A stretch of 64,000 bases of DNA from Dyella amyloliquefaciens (lineage in GTDB: Bacteria > Pseudomonadota > Gammaproteobacteria > Xanthomonadales > Rhodanobacteraceae): the NCBI RefSeq assembly GCF_004296575.1, contig NZ_SAYT01000006.1:62001-126000 (forward strand), given 5' to 3'. Below are positions 1-8,982 of this stretch, piece by piece. How positions within the stretch are numbered: position 1 is the stretch's first letter; the number at the start of each line of letters is the position of its first letter. Under the pieces are notes generated by a model. It was not told where the DNA came from and made no database searches. It saw only the letters and a program-made list of their open reading frames with translations. The translations under genes and the position numbers were made by a program.

Positions 1-260
1 TGGCCGGCGAGCGCAGGGTCGACGTCGCCTTCGCGGGCGTCGAGCATCTTCACGTAGCCGCCGAGCGGAATCACGGCCACCTGATATTCGGTGCCGTCCT
101 TGCCGATGCGCTTCCAGATGGCTTTGCCGAAGCCCACCGAGAAACGGAGGACCTTGACGCCGCAGCGGCGGGCGACCCAGTAGTGGCCGAATTCGTGAAA
201 GGTCACCAGCACGCCAAGCGTGACCAGCAACCAAAACACGGATCCAAGAAGAGTATTCAT
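1..260 (-). CDS. rseP: RIP metalloprotease RseP (site-2 protease), N-terminal part
   Basis: Intramembrane zinc protease that cleaves anti-sigma factor RseA in the sigma-E envelope stress response and removes remnant signal peptides. Only the first 86 codons lie in the window; the gene runs off the left edge. The ATG at 260 opens [18 protein letters not shown], a first transmembrane helix that carries the catalytic HEFGH (H22, E23, H26), followed by the conserved VGFGKAIW and PLGGYVKM segments. The start lies 22 bp downstream of the dxr stop on the same strand, as in the usual uppS-cdsA-dxr-rseP-bamA order, so co-transcription is likely. Seen: HExxH and start; known: family role. Confidence 0.95.
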   Translation of the reverse strand, partial: MNTLLGSVFWLLVTLGVLVTFHEFGHYWVARRCGVKVLRFSVGFGKAIWKRIGKDGTEYQVAVIPLGGYVKMLDAREGDVDPALAG

Positions 261-282
261 CGGTAAGAGCTTATCAGGCTTG

Positions 283-1473
283 TCAGCAGGCGTTGCGGAG
301 AATGCGGCGTGCGGCTTCGCGGGCCGACCGGTCGCGTTCATTCAGAGTCTGGACATCGACCACAGCTTGCGACGGCAGTTCCGCAAGAACGCTCTCGACA
401 AGATCGGCGATGCCGAGGAAGGGCAGGCCACCGGCCAGGAAAGCTTCCACCGCCACCTCGTTCGCGGCATTGAGGATCGCGGGAGCGTCCCCGCCGGCAC
501 GCAGCGCCTGGAAAGCGAGCGCCAGGCAGCGGAAGGTGCCCAGGTCCGGCTGCTCGAACGCCAGTGGCGCGGAGGAGGCGAGATCGAGCGGCGATACGCC
601 GGCTGCCACGCGGTTGGGCCAGGCCAGCGCATGGGCGATGGCGGTGCGCATGTCGGGGTTGCCCAATTGCGCAAGCACCGAACCGTCGACGTACTCCACC
701 AGCGAATGCACCAGGCTTTGCGGGTGCACCAGCACGTCGATGCTGTCCGGTGTCGCACCGAACAGATGATGTGCCTCGATCACCTCGAGGCCCTTGTTCA
801 TCAGCGTGGCCGAATCCACCGAAATCTTGCGACCCATCACCCAGTTCGGGTGCTTGCAGGCCTGTTCCGGCGTCACTCCGGCAAGTTCGGCGCGTGTACG
901 GCCACGGAACGGGCCACCGGAAGCGGTGAGGATCAGGCGGCGTACGCCATGGCCCTTCAGGTCCGGCCGGCCGCCCGGCAGGCACTGGAAGATGGCATTG
1001 TGTTCGGAGTCGACCGGAATCAGCTCGCCGCCGCCGACCGCCAGGGCCTCCAGCAGCAGCGGCCCGGCCATCACGATGGATTCCTTGTTGGCGAGCAGCA
1101 GGCGCTTGCCCGTGCGGGCAGCGGCCAACGTGGAATCGAGGCCGGCCGCGCCGACGATGGCGGCAACCACCGTGTCGCACAGCGAGCCCGACACCGCGGC
1201 AGTGATCGCGTCGTGGCCGCTCGCGATATCGCAATTGACGCCTGCAGCCGCGAGACGACGGGCAAGCTCGCCCTCGAGCGCAGCGTCTGCGATGACCGCG
1301 AGATCCGGGCGATGCCGCACGCAAAGTTCAGCCAGTGCCGCGACATTGCTGTGCGCGGTCAACACGGTGGCGCGGAATCGCTCGGGGTGACGTGCGATCA
1401 CATCGAGCGTGCTGCCGCCAATGGAGCCGGTGGCTCCCAGGACAGCTACCTTGCGAAGTGCGGTACTGCTCAT
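283..1473 (-). CDS. dxr: 1-deoxy-D-xylulose 5-phosphate reductoisomerase
   Basis: Second step of the non-mevalonate (MEP) isoprenoid pathway: rearranges and reduces DXP to 2-C-methyl-D-erythritol 4-phosphate with NADPH and a divalent metal, in the cytoplasm. The 396-residue protein is of normal family length. It shows the NADPH-binding GATGSIG at residues 13-19, the NKESIVMAG segment, the metal/substrate region [13 protein letters not shown], and SASGGPFRG and NPDMRTAI further on. The start ATG overlaps the cdsA stop by 4 bp, which suggests translational coupling. Its product feeds undecaprenyl diphosphate made by UppS from the same cluster. Confidence 0.97.
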   Translation of the reverse strand: MSSTALRKVAVLGATGSIGGSTLDVIARHPERFRATVLTAHSNVAALAELCVRHRPDLAVIADAALEGELARRLAAAGVNCDIASGHDAITAAVSGSLCDTVVAAIVGAAGLDSTLAAARTGKRLLLANKESIVMAGPLLLEALAVGGGELIPVDSEHNAIFQCLPGGRPDLKGHGVRRLILTASGGPFRGRTRAELAGVTPEQACKHPNWVMGRKISVDSATLMNKGLEVIEAHHLFGATPDSIDVLVHPQSLVHSLVEYVDGSVLAQLGNPDMRTAIAHALAWPNRVAAGVSPLDLASSAPLAFEQPDLGTFRCLALAFQALRAGGDAPAILNAANEVAVEAFLAGGLPFLGIADLVESVLAELPSQAVVDVQTLNERDRSAREAARRILRNAC

Positions 1474-2288
1474 AGGCCCAACAGCAACTTGCCTGCGGCG
1501 AAGACGGGCAGGGCGGCGAACACGCTGTCGAGGCGGTCAAGCAGGCCGCCATGGCCCGGGAACAGGTTGCCCGAATCCTTTACGGCGGCGTGGCGCTTCA
1601 TCAGGCTTTCCAGCAGGTCGCCCACGATGGAGGCGATCACCGTCAGCACCGACAGCACAAGCAAACCGACCAGCTTGCCGCCTTCGACACCGAGCATCAT
1701 TCCGCCGGCCACGGTGACCAGCGCGCCGGCCACGAAAGCACCATACACGCCGGCCCAGGTCTTGCCCGGGCTGATGGTGGGGGCGAGCTTGCGGCGGCCG
1801 AACATGCGGCCACTGAAGTAGGCGCCGATGTCGGCGGCCCAGACGATGAACAGGGCAAGCAGGGTCCACCAGTGGCCGTTCTCACCGGAGCCGTGGATGG
1901 ACACCACCGCCACCCAGGCCGGCACGATCACCAGCAGGCCGGCGCCCAGTTTCATCAGGCAGTTTTCGCGCGTCGGTGCTGCGCCGAAGGCGAAGTGGCG
2001 CAACCACTGGCCGACCACGATCCACCAGGCGACGCCGATACCCATCACCGCAGCCCAGCCGATCGTGCCGAGGGCGTACCAGCACAGCGCAAACAGGATG
2101 GCCGTGAGCACCAGCAGGCTGATACGCGGCGCGACCTCCTTGAGGCCCGACAGTCGGGTCCACTCCCACATCGCCGCAAGGAAGGCGATGGCGACGATAG
2201 GGGCAAACAGCCAGATCGGCGTCAGCAGGATCAGTGCGATCACCAACGGAGCGAGCAGCAAGGCGGTGAGGGTGCGCTGAAGCAGCAT
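1470..2288 (-). CDS. cdsA: phosphatidate cytidylyltransferase (CDP-diglyceride synthase)
   Basis: Makes CDP-diacylglycerol from phosphatidate and CTP at the inner membrane, the branch point for phosphatidylethanolamine, phosphatidylglycerol and cardiolipin. The 272-residue protein is almost entirely hydrophobic helices (about eight). It ends with the CdsA signature: [20 protein letters not shown] followed by GLLDRLDS near residues 223-252. The C-terminus is short after the signature, as usual. The gene overlaps dxr by 4 bp and begins 12 bp after the uppS stop, within the minus-strand operon. Confidence 0.96.
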   Translation of the reverse strand: MLLQRTLTALLLAPLVIALILLTPIWLFAPIVAIAFLAAMWEWTRLSGLKEVAPRISLLVLTAILFALCWYALGTIGWAAVMGIGVAWWIVVGQWLRHFAFGAAPTRENCLMKLGAGLLVIVPAWVAVVSIHGSGENGHWWTLLALFIVWAADIGAYFSGRMFGRRKLAPTISPGKTWAGVYGAFVAGALVTVAGGMMLGVEGGKLVGLLVLSVLTVIASIVGDLLESLMKRHAAVKDSGNLFPGHGGLLDRLDSVFAALPVFAAGKLLLGL

Positions 2289-2300
2289 GCGGTTCCTTGG

Positions 2301-3044
2301 TTAACCCTTTTTCTGGGCGACTTGTTCGCCGGTCTTGCCATAGCGGCGTTCGCGGCGGGCGTAATCGTCGATGGCGTTCGTGAGACACGCCTGATCGAAG
2401 TCAGGCCACAGGGTATCGGTGAAATGCAGTTCTGCGTAGGCCAGCTGCCACAAAAGGAAGTTGCTCACGCGGCATTCGCCGCCAGTGCGGATGAACAGAT
2501 CCAGCGGCGGCAGCTCGGCGAGGCACATCCAGTGGCCCAGCAGCTTCTCGTCGATCTCGTCGGCACGCAGTTCGCCACGAGCTACGGATTCGGCAGCCTT
2601 GCGTGCCGCCTGCACGATATCCCAGCGGCCACCGTAGTTCACGGCGATGTTGAGGTGCAGTGCATCATTGCCGGCCGTGCGCGCCATCGCGCCCAGCATG
2701 CGCTGGCGCAGGCCGTTGTCGAAGGCGTTGAGGTCGCCCACGAAGCGGATGCGCACGCCGTTGCCATGCAGCTCGTCCACTTCCTTGTCGAGCGCGCGCA
2801 CGAACAATTCCATCAGCGCGCCGACCTCGTCCTCCGGACGTTTCCAGTTCTCGCTGGAGAACGCGAAGAGGGTGAGTACCTTGACGCCCTGGCGCAGGCA
2901 ACCTTCGACCACGTTGCGTACGGCCTTGCGGCCTGCGTTGTGGCCAAAGGTGCGCGGTCGGTGGCGAAGTTTTGCCCAGCGGCCGTTGCCATCCATCACG
3001 ATGGCAATGTGGCGCGGTATCCGCGCGGAATCGGCGCTGGTCAT
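2301..3044 (-). CDS. uppS: undecaprenyl diphosphate synthase (cis-prenyltransferase)
   Basis: Condenses isopentenyl diphosphate onto farnesyl diphosphate to give C55 undecaprenyl diphosphate, the lipid carrier for peptidoglycan and O-antigen. The 247-residue protein opens with HIAIVMDGNGRWAK; D18 is the expected catalytic aspartate. It has FAFSSENWKRP and, near the C-terminus, RTGGECRVSNFLLWQ and the substrate-binding AYAELHF. The family usually has RTSGE, so the glycine in RTGGE is a mild variation. It lies 22 bp after frr and 12 bp before cdsA, probably in one operon. Confidence 0.96.
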   Translation of the reverse strand: MTSADSARIPRHIAIVMDGNGRWAKLRHRPRTFGHNAGRKAVRNVVEGCLRQGVKVLTLFAFSSENWKRPEDEVGALMELFVRALDKEVDELHGNGVRIRFVGDLNAFDNGLRQRMLGAMARTAGNDALHLNIAVNYGGRWDIVQAARKAAESVARGELRADEIDEKLLGHWMCLAELPPLDLFIRTGGECRVSNFLLWQLAYAELHFTDTLWPDFDQACLTNAIDDYARRERRYGKTGEQVAQKKG

Positions 3045-3066
3045 GGTGAGAGGTCGATGACGCTCC

Positions 3067-3624
3067 TCAGAGCGCCATCAGCTCCTCTTCCTTCTGCTTG
3101 ACGACGGCATCGACGTCCTTCACGAAGCGGTCGGTGAGCTTCTGGATCTCGTCCTCGGCCTTGCGCTCGTCGTCCTCGGTGATCAGCTTTTCCTTGAGCA
3201 GATCCTTCACCTGCTGCATGGCGTCGCGGCGCACGTTGCGGATGGCGATCTTCGCTTCCTCGCCTTCATGCGCCACGTGCTTGGCCAGCTCGCGGCGACG
3301 CTCTTCGGTGAGCGGCGGCATGTTGAGGCGGATGGTGGTGCCGGCGGTATTCGGCGTGATGCCGATATCCGAGGCCATGATGGCCTTCTCGATCGGCGCC
3401 ACCAGGGTCTTCTCGAACGGGGTGATGATGATGGAGCGCGAATCACCCAGCGCGACCGTGGCCACCTGGTTCAGCGGCATGTCTGAACCGTAGTAGGGCA
3501 CCTTGATGCCATCGACCAGGGCGGTGCTGGCGCGACCTGTGCGCAGGCGCACCAGGCTGTGCTTGAGCGAGTCGATGCTCTTGCCCATGCGGGTCTGGGC
3601 ATCGTTCTTGATGTCGTTGAGCAT
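3067..3624 (-). CDS. frr: ribosome recycling factor
   Basis: Splits post-termination 70S complexes together with EF-G. The chosen ATG at 3624 gives the canonical 185-residue protein beginning MLNDIKNDAQTRMGKSID; an in-frame upstream ATG at 3648 would add eight non-conserved residues. Typical segments are LVRLRTGRAS, PLNQVATVALGD and LTEERRRELAKHV. The protein is two long helical-bundle stretches around a small beta domain. It is followed at 22 bp by uppS. A 287-bp gap with a palindromic repeat separates it from pyrH upstream, so frr may have its own promoter or depend on read-through. Confidence 0.97.
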   Translation of the reverse strand: MLNDIKNDAQTRMGKSIDSLKHSLVRLRTGRASTALVDGIKVPYYGSDMPLNQVATVALGDSRSIIITPFEKTLVAPIEKAIMASDIGITPNTAGTTIRLNMPPLTEERRRELAKHVAHEGEEAKIAIRNVRRDAMQQVKDLLKEKLITEDDERKAEDEIQKLTDRFVKDVDAVVKQKEEELMAL

Positions 3625-3840
3625 GGGTACACCCCTTGAACCGTGCAAGCCCGCGAGTATAGCAGGGGGCTATGGGGCATTGGGGTTTGGCTCGTCCGCG
3701 TATCCCTGCCGGGGTCATGCAAGGCTGGTTCGTGCGGGGGAGGGAGGATGCGGGTGAACCGTCGGGGGCGATGGCGGTGAGGGTACCCGCGGTGGCGCTT
3801 TACCCCGGCTCGGCTCCGATGTTGCACTACGGCAAGAATG

Positions 3841-3908
3841 CCCCTCACCCCAGCCCTCTCTCCCACGGGGACTAGCTTCGCGTCGCCCAAGGGGGAGAGG
3901 GAGCAAGG
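3841..3908. repeat. REP-like palindromic repeat (GGGAGAGGG family), copy 1
   Basis: Lies in the pyrH-frr gap (3625-3911). It contains CCCTCTCTCCC, then a central segment, then GGGGGAGAGGG, so a transcript could fold into a long hairpin. It begins with CCCCTCACCCCAGC, a lead-in resembling the mirror of the copy near 8473-8510. No gene was seen in the gap. The rest of the gap (about 3660-3840) holds no clear signal. Similar GGGAGAGGG palindromes are known as dispersed intergenic repeats in xanthomonads; the family link is from memory. Confidence 0.7.
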
Positions 3909-3911
3909 GGC

Positions 3912-4634
3912 TCAGTTGTCGGAGACGATGGTGCCGATCGATTCGCCCTGCATGAGGCGCATGAGGTTGCCCCCCACCGTCATGTCATAGATGCGCAGCG
4001 GCATGTGATGGTCGCGGCACAGTGCGATGGCGGCGGTGTCCATCACGGCCAGCTTGCGCTCGATCACCTGGTCGTAGGTGAGGTGGTCGTAGCGGGTGGC
4101 GTCGGCGTGGCGGTGCGGGTCGGCGGTGTAGACGCCGTCGACCTTGGTGGCCTTGAGTAGCAGGTCCGCGCCCACTTCCACCGCACGCAGCGCGGCAGCC
4201 GAATCCGTGGTGAAGAACGGGTTGCCGGTGCCGGCGGCGAACAGCACGATGCGGCCCTTTTCGATATGGCGGATCGCGCGGCGACGGATGAAGTCCTCGG
4301 CGACGTCGTGGATCTGAATGGCGCTCATCACGCGGGCAAAACCGCCGCGACGTTCGATGGCGTCCTGCATGGCCAGCGCGTTCATCACGGTGGCGAGCAT
4401 GCCCATGTGGTCGCCGGTGACGCGATCCATGCCCGCGGCCGCGAGGCCTGCGCCACGGAAGATGTTGCCGCCGCCGATGACTACGCCGATCTGGATGCCG
4501 GCCTTTTGTACTTCGATGATTTCGTCGGCCAGGCGGCCGATCACCTTGGGGTCGATGCCGTAGTCGGCCTCGCCCATCAGGGCTTCACCGGAGAGTTTGA
4601 GCAGGATGCGACGATATTTAAGCGGTGCGCTCAT
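3912..4634 (-). CDS. pyrH: UMP kinase
   Basis: Phosphorylates UMP to UDP in pyrimidine nucleotide synthesis; hexameric, allosterically controlled by GTP and UTP in the family. The ATG at 4634 gives 240 residues starting [20 protein letters not shown], the standard PyrH N-terminus. An upstream in-frame ATG at 4688 would add 18 non-conserved residues. Conserved parts include [12 protein letters not shown], the [16 protein letters not shown] loop, [13 protein letters not shown] and a terminal GTIV. It heads the pyrH-frr-uppS-cdsA-dxr-rseP run and is separated from tsf by an oppositely oriented membrane-protein gene. Confidence 0.97.
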   Translation of the reverse strand: MSAPLKYRRILLKLSGEALMGEADYGIDPKVIGRLADEIIEVQKAGIQIGVVIGGGNIFRGAGLAAAGMDRVTGDHMGMLATVMNALAMQDAIERRGGFARVMSAIQIHDVAEDFIRRRAIRHIEKGRIVLFAAGTGNPFFTTDSAAALRAVEVGADLLLKATKVDGVYTADPHRHADATRYDHLTYDQVIERKLAVMDTAAIALCRDHHMPLRIYDMTVGGNLMRLMQGESIGTIVSDN

Positions 4635-4754
4635 GGGGTCTCCGGATTGTGTGATGCAAACCGCCGCATTGTAGCGACAGCGACGCATGCCTGTAAGACT
4701 TGCGTGGCTTAGCGGTTAGCATCGAGTGCATTTCCAGGGGCAGGGAGGCTGGTC

Positions 4755-5342
4755 ATGGGTTGGCGCACGCATTACTTCGGCAACGAGAACCCGACGCTGG
4801 GTCGCCGCGTCGTTCACCATTCGATGATTGCGGTGCTGGCGCTTGCGGCCTACGGATACTGGAACGATTTCATTCCGGACGACTGGTTGCCCTGGTGGGG
4901 CCTGGGTGTGTCGGCCGTACTTGCCGCCCTGTTGACGGGGTGGCTGGCGTGGCGGCTCCTCTGTAGCCCCCGGCCCGGGTACGCGGTTGGCCGGTCGGAG
5001 CTGGTGCTGCTGTTGCCGCTGACCTTCGCGGCCGCCGGTGGCTTCCTGTGGATGGCGCTGGTGCATGGGGCCGCAGGCGCCTACACCCGGCTGTTCGGCG
5101 TGACCCACGCGGAAGTGGTGACGCTGCGGCTGGAGCGCCAGTACGGACGGCAGTGCCATTACCAGGCCGAAGGTTGGCGCCTGGAGCAGGCCATGCCTGG
5201 CCATCTATGCGTCCGTTCGTCCTACTACGCATCTTTCCCGGGGCACCGGGTCGAGATGGAATTGCGCGGCCAGCGCAGCCTGTTCGGCTTCAACGTGTCG
5301 GGCACGCATCATCGCGCGGACCTGGATTCGGGCCTGCGTTGA
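4755..5342 (+). CDS. hypothetical integral membrane protein
   Basis: A 195-residue protein I do not recognise. The N-terminal half has three hydrophobic segments (about residues 20-37, 45-67 and 82-106), the second being GVSAVLAALLTGWLAWRLL. The C-terminal ~85 residues are soluble, rich in His, Arg and Tyr, and include a Cys pair (QCHYQAEG and HLCVRSSYY). A Cys also follows the second helix. The gene stands alone on the plus strand between pyrH and tsf, with its stop 10 bp before a strong terminator hairpin. Codon use is high-GC like its neighbours, so it looks like a real resident gene. Confidence 0.75.
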   Translation: MGWRTHYFGNENPTLGRRVVHHSMIAVLALAAYGYWNDFIPDDWLPWWGLGVSAVLAALLTGWLAWRLLCSPRPGYAVGRSELVLLLPLTFAAAGGFLWMALVHGAAGAYTRLFGVTHAEVVTLRLERQYGRQCHYQAEGWRLEQAMPGHLCVRSSYYASFPGHRVEMELRGQRSLFGFNVSGTHHRADLDSGLR

Positions 5343-5352
5343 TCAGACAACA

Positions 5353-5380
5353 AAAAAGCCGCGGTTTCCCGCGGCTTTTT
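5353..5380. terminator. bidirectional Rho-independent terminator
   Basis: Perfect 7-bp GC stem GCCGCGG / CCGCGGC (5358-5364 and 5369-5375) with loop TTTC, flanked by A5-6 on the left and T5 on the right. Read on either strand it gives a GC hairpin followed by a U-run. It therefore serves both the plus-strand membrane-protein gene (stop 5342) and minus-strand tsf (stop 5404). Confidence 0.93.
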
Positions 5381-5403
5381 CGATGTTGCATGAAGCGAGG
5401 TAC

Positions 5404-6282
5404 TTAGCCCTGCATCGCCTTGGCGACTTCGGCCAGGTAGTCTTCCTGCACCTTCTCGATGCCTTCGCCCACGGCCAGACGAACCACGGCCACGACGTCA
5501 GCGCCTTCCTTCTTCAGGACGTCGCCCACGGTGGTGTTGGTGTCAAGCACGTACGGCTGGCCGACGAGGGTCACTTCCGACACGATCTTGTTGATCTTGC
5601 CCGAGATGATCTTCTCGAGGATCTCGGCCGGCTTGGCCTTGTCCTTCTCGGTCATCTGGCTCAGCGCGATTTCCTTTTCCTTCGCGACGAACTCGGCCGG
5701 CACGTGCTCCGGCTTGATGTGCGGCGGGTTCATGGCGGCGACGTGCATGGCGATGCCCTTGGCCAGCTCTTCCGAGCCGCCCTTGAGTGCCACGATCACG
5801 CCGATCTTGCCGCCGTGCGAGTAGGTGGCCAGCGGGCCATCATTCGCGACGCGAGCCACGCGGCGCACTTCGATCTTCTCGCCGATGGTGGCGGTCTGGG
5901 CCTTGGCGGCGGACTCGACGTTGTCGGCGCCCGGGAAGGCGGCAGCCTTGGCGGCGTCGATGTCGGCAGCGCCCGAAGCCAGCACGGCAGCGGCGATGTC
6001 GTTGGTGAACTGGATGAAGTTCGGCGCCTTGGCGACGAAGTCCGTCTCGCTGTTCACTTCGACCAGCACGGCCTGGCCGTTGGCCTGGGCGGTGGCGATG
6101 CGGCCTTCGGCGGCGACGCGGTCAGCCTTCTTGTCGGCCTTGGCCAGGCCGGTCTTGCGCAGGTATTCCACAGCGGCGTCGATGTCGCCGTTGTTCTCGA
6201 CCAGCGCCTTCTTGCAATCCATCATGCCGGCGCCGGAGCGCTCGCGCAGTTCGCTAACCAGTTTTGCGGTGATAGCAGTCAT
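5404..6282 (-). CDS. tsf: translation elongation factor Ts
   Basis: Guanine-nucleotide exchange factor for EF-Tu. The 292-residue length is normal. The N-terminal UBA-like domain carries [16 protein letters not shown] (about residues 12-27), followed by the EF-Tu-contacting [10 protein letters not shown] segment (about 75-84). Two similar core subdomains and a C-terminal coiled stretch follow. It lies 58 bp downstream of rpsB, the nearly universal arrangement, and ends at the bidirectional terminator at 5353-5380. The usual continuation into pyrH is broken here by that terminator and the opposing gene. Confidence 0.97.
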   Translation of the reverse strand: MTAITAKLVSELRERSGAGMMDCKKALVENNGDIDAAVEYLRKTGLAKADKKADRVAAEGRIATAQANGQAVLVEVNSETDFVAKAPNFIQFTNDIAAAVLASGAADIDAAKAAAFPGADNVESAAKAQTATIGEKIEVRRVARVANDGPLATYSHGGKIGVIVALKGGSEELAKGIAMHVAAMNPPHIKPEHVPAEFVAKEKEIALSQMTEKDKAKPAEILEKIISGKINKIVSEVTLVGQPYVLDTNTTVGDVLKKEGADVVAVVRLAVGEGIEKVQEDYLAEVAKAMQG

Positions 6283-6340
6283 CTGGGTTCCTCAAAAGCT
6301 TTGATGCGCCCCGACCCTTGCGGGCCGGGGCAGGTAAGGC

Positions 6341-7231
<891 letters not shown>

Positions 7232-7234
7232 GGG

Positions 7235-7320
7235 TAAAACTCCGATTGTTGGGCCGGCTAGGCCCAGGGGTTGGGACCTCCACGCATCCCCGACTTCGAC
7301 CCCGGCAACCCGTATGATGT
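7235..7320 (-). promoter_or_regulatory. probable ribosomal protein S2 mRNA leader (t44/S2-leader-like)
   Basis: On the minus strand, immediately upstream of rpsB, the sequence reads GGGGATGCGTGGAGGTCCC followed by AACCCC. It then has a hairpin GGGCC-tagcc-GGCCC (7251-7265 on the plus strand) and the ribosome-binding GGAG before the ATG. This strongly resembles the conserved autoregulatory leader of gammaproteobacterial rpsB, which S2 binds to repress rpsB-tsf. The match is by eye; a covariance-model search would settle it. The rest of the 7232-7550 gap should also hold the divergent rpsB and map promoters. I could not fix them, although TACAAT at 7418-7423 is a possible -10 for map. Confidence 0.5.
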
Positions 7321-7550
7321 GGAGGGTTGGCCAAGGCACCCCGAAGGCGGTGCCGATACGTGTGTGGCGATTTAAGTGTCCAATCAAGGACTTGTGGGGC
7401 TTGTGCCGCAACGCGGTTACAATCTCCCTCGCTTTGCGACTACCGCATTTGCCCGTTGAAACGGACAGGTCGGGTCAGCAAAACTTCGAAATTGTAGCCG
7501 GTGCGCCGGCAGCGCGGCAAGTTGCTGGATTTCCGGACAACTGCCGCCAT

Positions 7551-8330
7551 ATGAGCAGAGCTATGGCAGTTACCCTCAAAACCCCCGAAGACATCCAGTC
7601 CATGCGCGACGCCGGCAAGCTGGCCGCGGAAGTTCTGGCTATGCTCAAAGAGCACGTGAAGCCCGGTGTCACCACCGAGGACCTGGACCGGCTCGCCTAT
7701 GAGCACATCACCAAGGTGCAGAAGGCCATTCCCGCCAACGTGGGCTACAACGGCTTTCCCAAGACCCTGTGCACCTCGGTCAACCACGTGATCTGCCACG
7801 GCATCCCGAGCCCGGCCAAGGTGCTGAAGGACGGCGACATCATCAATCTCGATGTCACCGTCATCAAGGACGGCTGGCACGGCGACACCAGCCGCATGTA
7901 TTTCGTCGGCACCCCTTCGGTGCTGGCCAAGCGCCTGGTGGACACCACCTACGAGGCGATGATGCACGGCATCCAGGCGGTGCGCCCGGGCGCGACGCTG
8001 GGCGACATTGGCGCGGCGATCCAGAAGCACGCGGAGGCCGCAGGTTTCTCGGTGGTCCGTGAGTACTGCGGCCACGGCATCGGCAAGGTCTACCACGACG
8101 AGCCGCAGGTGCTGCATTACGGCCGCACGGGCACCGGCCTGGAGCTGAAGAAGGGCATGACCTTCACGGTCGAGCCGATGATCAACGCCGGCAAGCCGCA
8201 GACCAAGCAGCTGCCGGACGGCTGGACCGTTGTTACCAAGGACCATTCGTTGTCGGCGCAGTGGGAGCACACCATCGCGGTGACGGATGACGGGTTTGAG
8301 ATTTTGACGCCTTGGCCGGATGCGGCGTGA
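7551..8330 (+). CDS. map: methionine aminopeptidase, type I
   Basis: Removes the initiator methionine from nascent proteins; cytoplasmic dimetal hydrolase. The ATG at 7551 gives 259 residues (MSRAMAVTLKTPEDIQSM); ATG at 7563 would give 255, and either is plausible. The five metal ligands are visible in order: D in NLDVTVIKDG, D in HGDTSRMY, H in GHGIGKVYH, E in FTVEPMI and E in QWEHTIAV. The region upstream is shared with divergent rpsB, as in Escherichia coli. It is followed by its own terminator and then by glnD after a repeat-rich gap. Confidence 0.96.
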   Translation: MSRAMAVTLKTPEDIQSMRDAGKLAAEVLAMLKEHVKPGVTTEDLDRLAYEHITKVQKAIPANVGYNGFPKTLCTSVNHVICHGIPSPAKVLKDGDIINLDVTVIKDGWHGDTSRMYFVGTPSVLAKRLVDTTYEAMMHGIQAVRPGATLGDIGAAIQKHAEAAGFSVVREYCGHGIGKVYHDEPQVLHYGRTGTGLELKKGMTFTVEPMINAGKPQTKQLPDGWTVVTKDHSLSAQWEHTIAVTDDGFEILTPWPDAA

Positions 8331-8343
8331 GGTTAGGTTATGG

Positions 8344-8374
8344 GAAGGGTCGCTTCGGCGGCCCTTCTTTTTTT
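8344..8374 (+). terminator. Rho-independent terminator after map
   Basis: Stem GAAGGG-t-CGC with loop TTCG closing on GCG-g-CCCTTC (8344-8367), followed by seven T residues. It begins 14 bp after the map stop codon, and the UUCG tetraloop is a classic stable loop. Confidence 0.93.
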
Positions 8375-8472
8375 CGGATGTGCGTGGCGTTTTCGCCAAC
8401 GCTGTGACCTTTGAAAGCTCACTCTGTGCACGACAGGCGCATCAGGCGCCTCTCTGGGTGCGAGCTGTGGCT

Positions 8473-8510
8473 CCCTCTCCCTGCGGGAGAGGGGTGGGGA
8501 GAGGGTGCGG
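8473..8510. repeat. REP-like palindromic repeat (GGGAGAGGG family), copy 2
   Basis: Perfect 9-bp inverted repeat CCCTCTCCC (8473-8481) / GGGAGAGGG (8485-8493) with a TGC loop, followed by GTGGGGAGAGGGTGCGGG. It is the cleanest of the three copies in the window. Confidence 0.8.
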
Positions 8511-8675
8511 GTCTCGCCTCCGCCTTCAACCAAGCTGGGAACCAAGGCTCGGCTTCTCCTTGATGCGCTACCGCTAGCTGGCCGCCTACGACCGAAGGAA
8601 GTCCCCGCGGGACGCGGCGGGCGTTTTGATCTCCTGCCGGCGACGCGCAGCTAGTCCCCGTGGGGAGCTCGAGTC

Positions 8676-8705
8676 ACTTTTCTTTTGCTAGCCCAAAAGA
8701 AAAGT
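8676..8705. repeat. hairpin repeat of the CTTTTCTTTTG family, copy 1
   Basis: Perfect 12-bp inverted repeat ACTTTTCTTTTG (8676-8687) / CAAAAGAAAAGT (8694-8705) with six-base spacer CTAGCC, followed by AACCCAAAGAAAA. A second copy with the same architecture and spacer length lies at 27779-27814. It is an AT-rich island within GC-rich DNA, typical of a dispersed intergenic element rather than a terminator, because no U-run follows. Confidence 0.75.
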
Positions 8706-8874
8706 AACCCAAAGAAAATGGCCTGAAGAGCTGGCAGCGTTATGCAAGGAAGAGCTTTGAAGGATCCTGGGCCCGGATTGCGACCGCCTCCGCCGCCAAC
8801 TCGTGGCTACTCCGCAACGCGCCATGGCGCTGAGGACTTAAGGCCGCTTTGAGCATCGCCCCGGTCCTTCACTT

Positions 8875-8908
8875 GCCCCTCGCCCTTTTGGGGAGAGGGT
8901 TGGGGGGG
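8875..8908. repeat. REP-like palindromic repeat (GGGAGAGGG family), copy 3
   Basis: Reads GCCCCTCGCCCTTTTGGGG then AGAGGGTTGGGG. It matches the outer arms of copies 1 and 2 but with a degenerate left arm. It lies about 75 bp upstream of the chosen glnD start. Confidence 0.6.
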
Positions 8909-8982
8909 GGGGCGGGCTTCCGTCGACATCCAAAGCTTCTCCTCCAATTTCATCACCACATGACTGCTTCTAGCCGCTATGC

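Larger units (their letters stand above)
8375..8982. other. 608-bp gene-free, repeat-rich gap between map and glnD
   Basis: No convincing gene: the short open frames lack start context and family-like sequence. The gap holds two REP-like GGGAGAGGG elements (8473-8510 and 8875-8908), a C/G hairpin cluster around 8590-8665 (for example CCCCGCGGG and CCCCGTGGGG), a 12-bp inverted repeat at 8676-8705, and a homopolymer G run at about 8902-8912. The glnD promoter should lie in the last ~70 bp but I could not assign it. Confidence 0.7.

Noticed and set aside
220-1821. 533-codon plus-strand frame over dxr and cdsA
   Set aside because: Antisense to two well-conserved genes; the translation is Arg/Gln/His-rich noise.
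7232-7411. 60-residue N-terminal extension of ribosomal protein S2
   Set aside because: The universal S2 start [10 protein letters not shown] is at 7231. The upstream stretch forms the leader structure instead.
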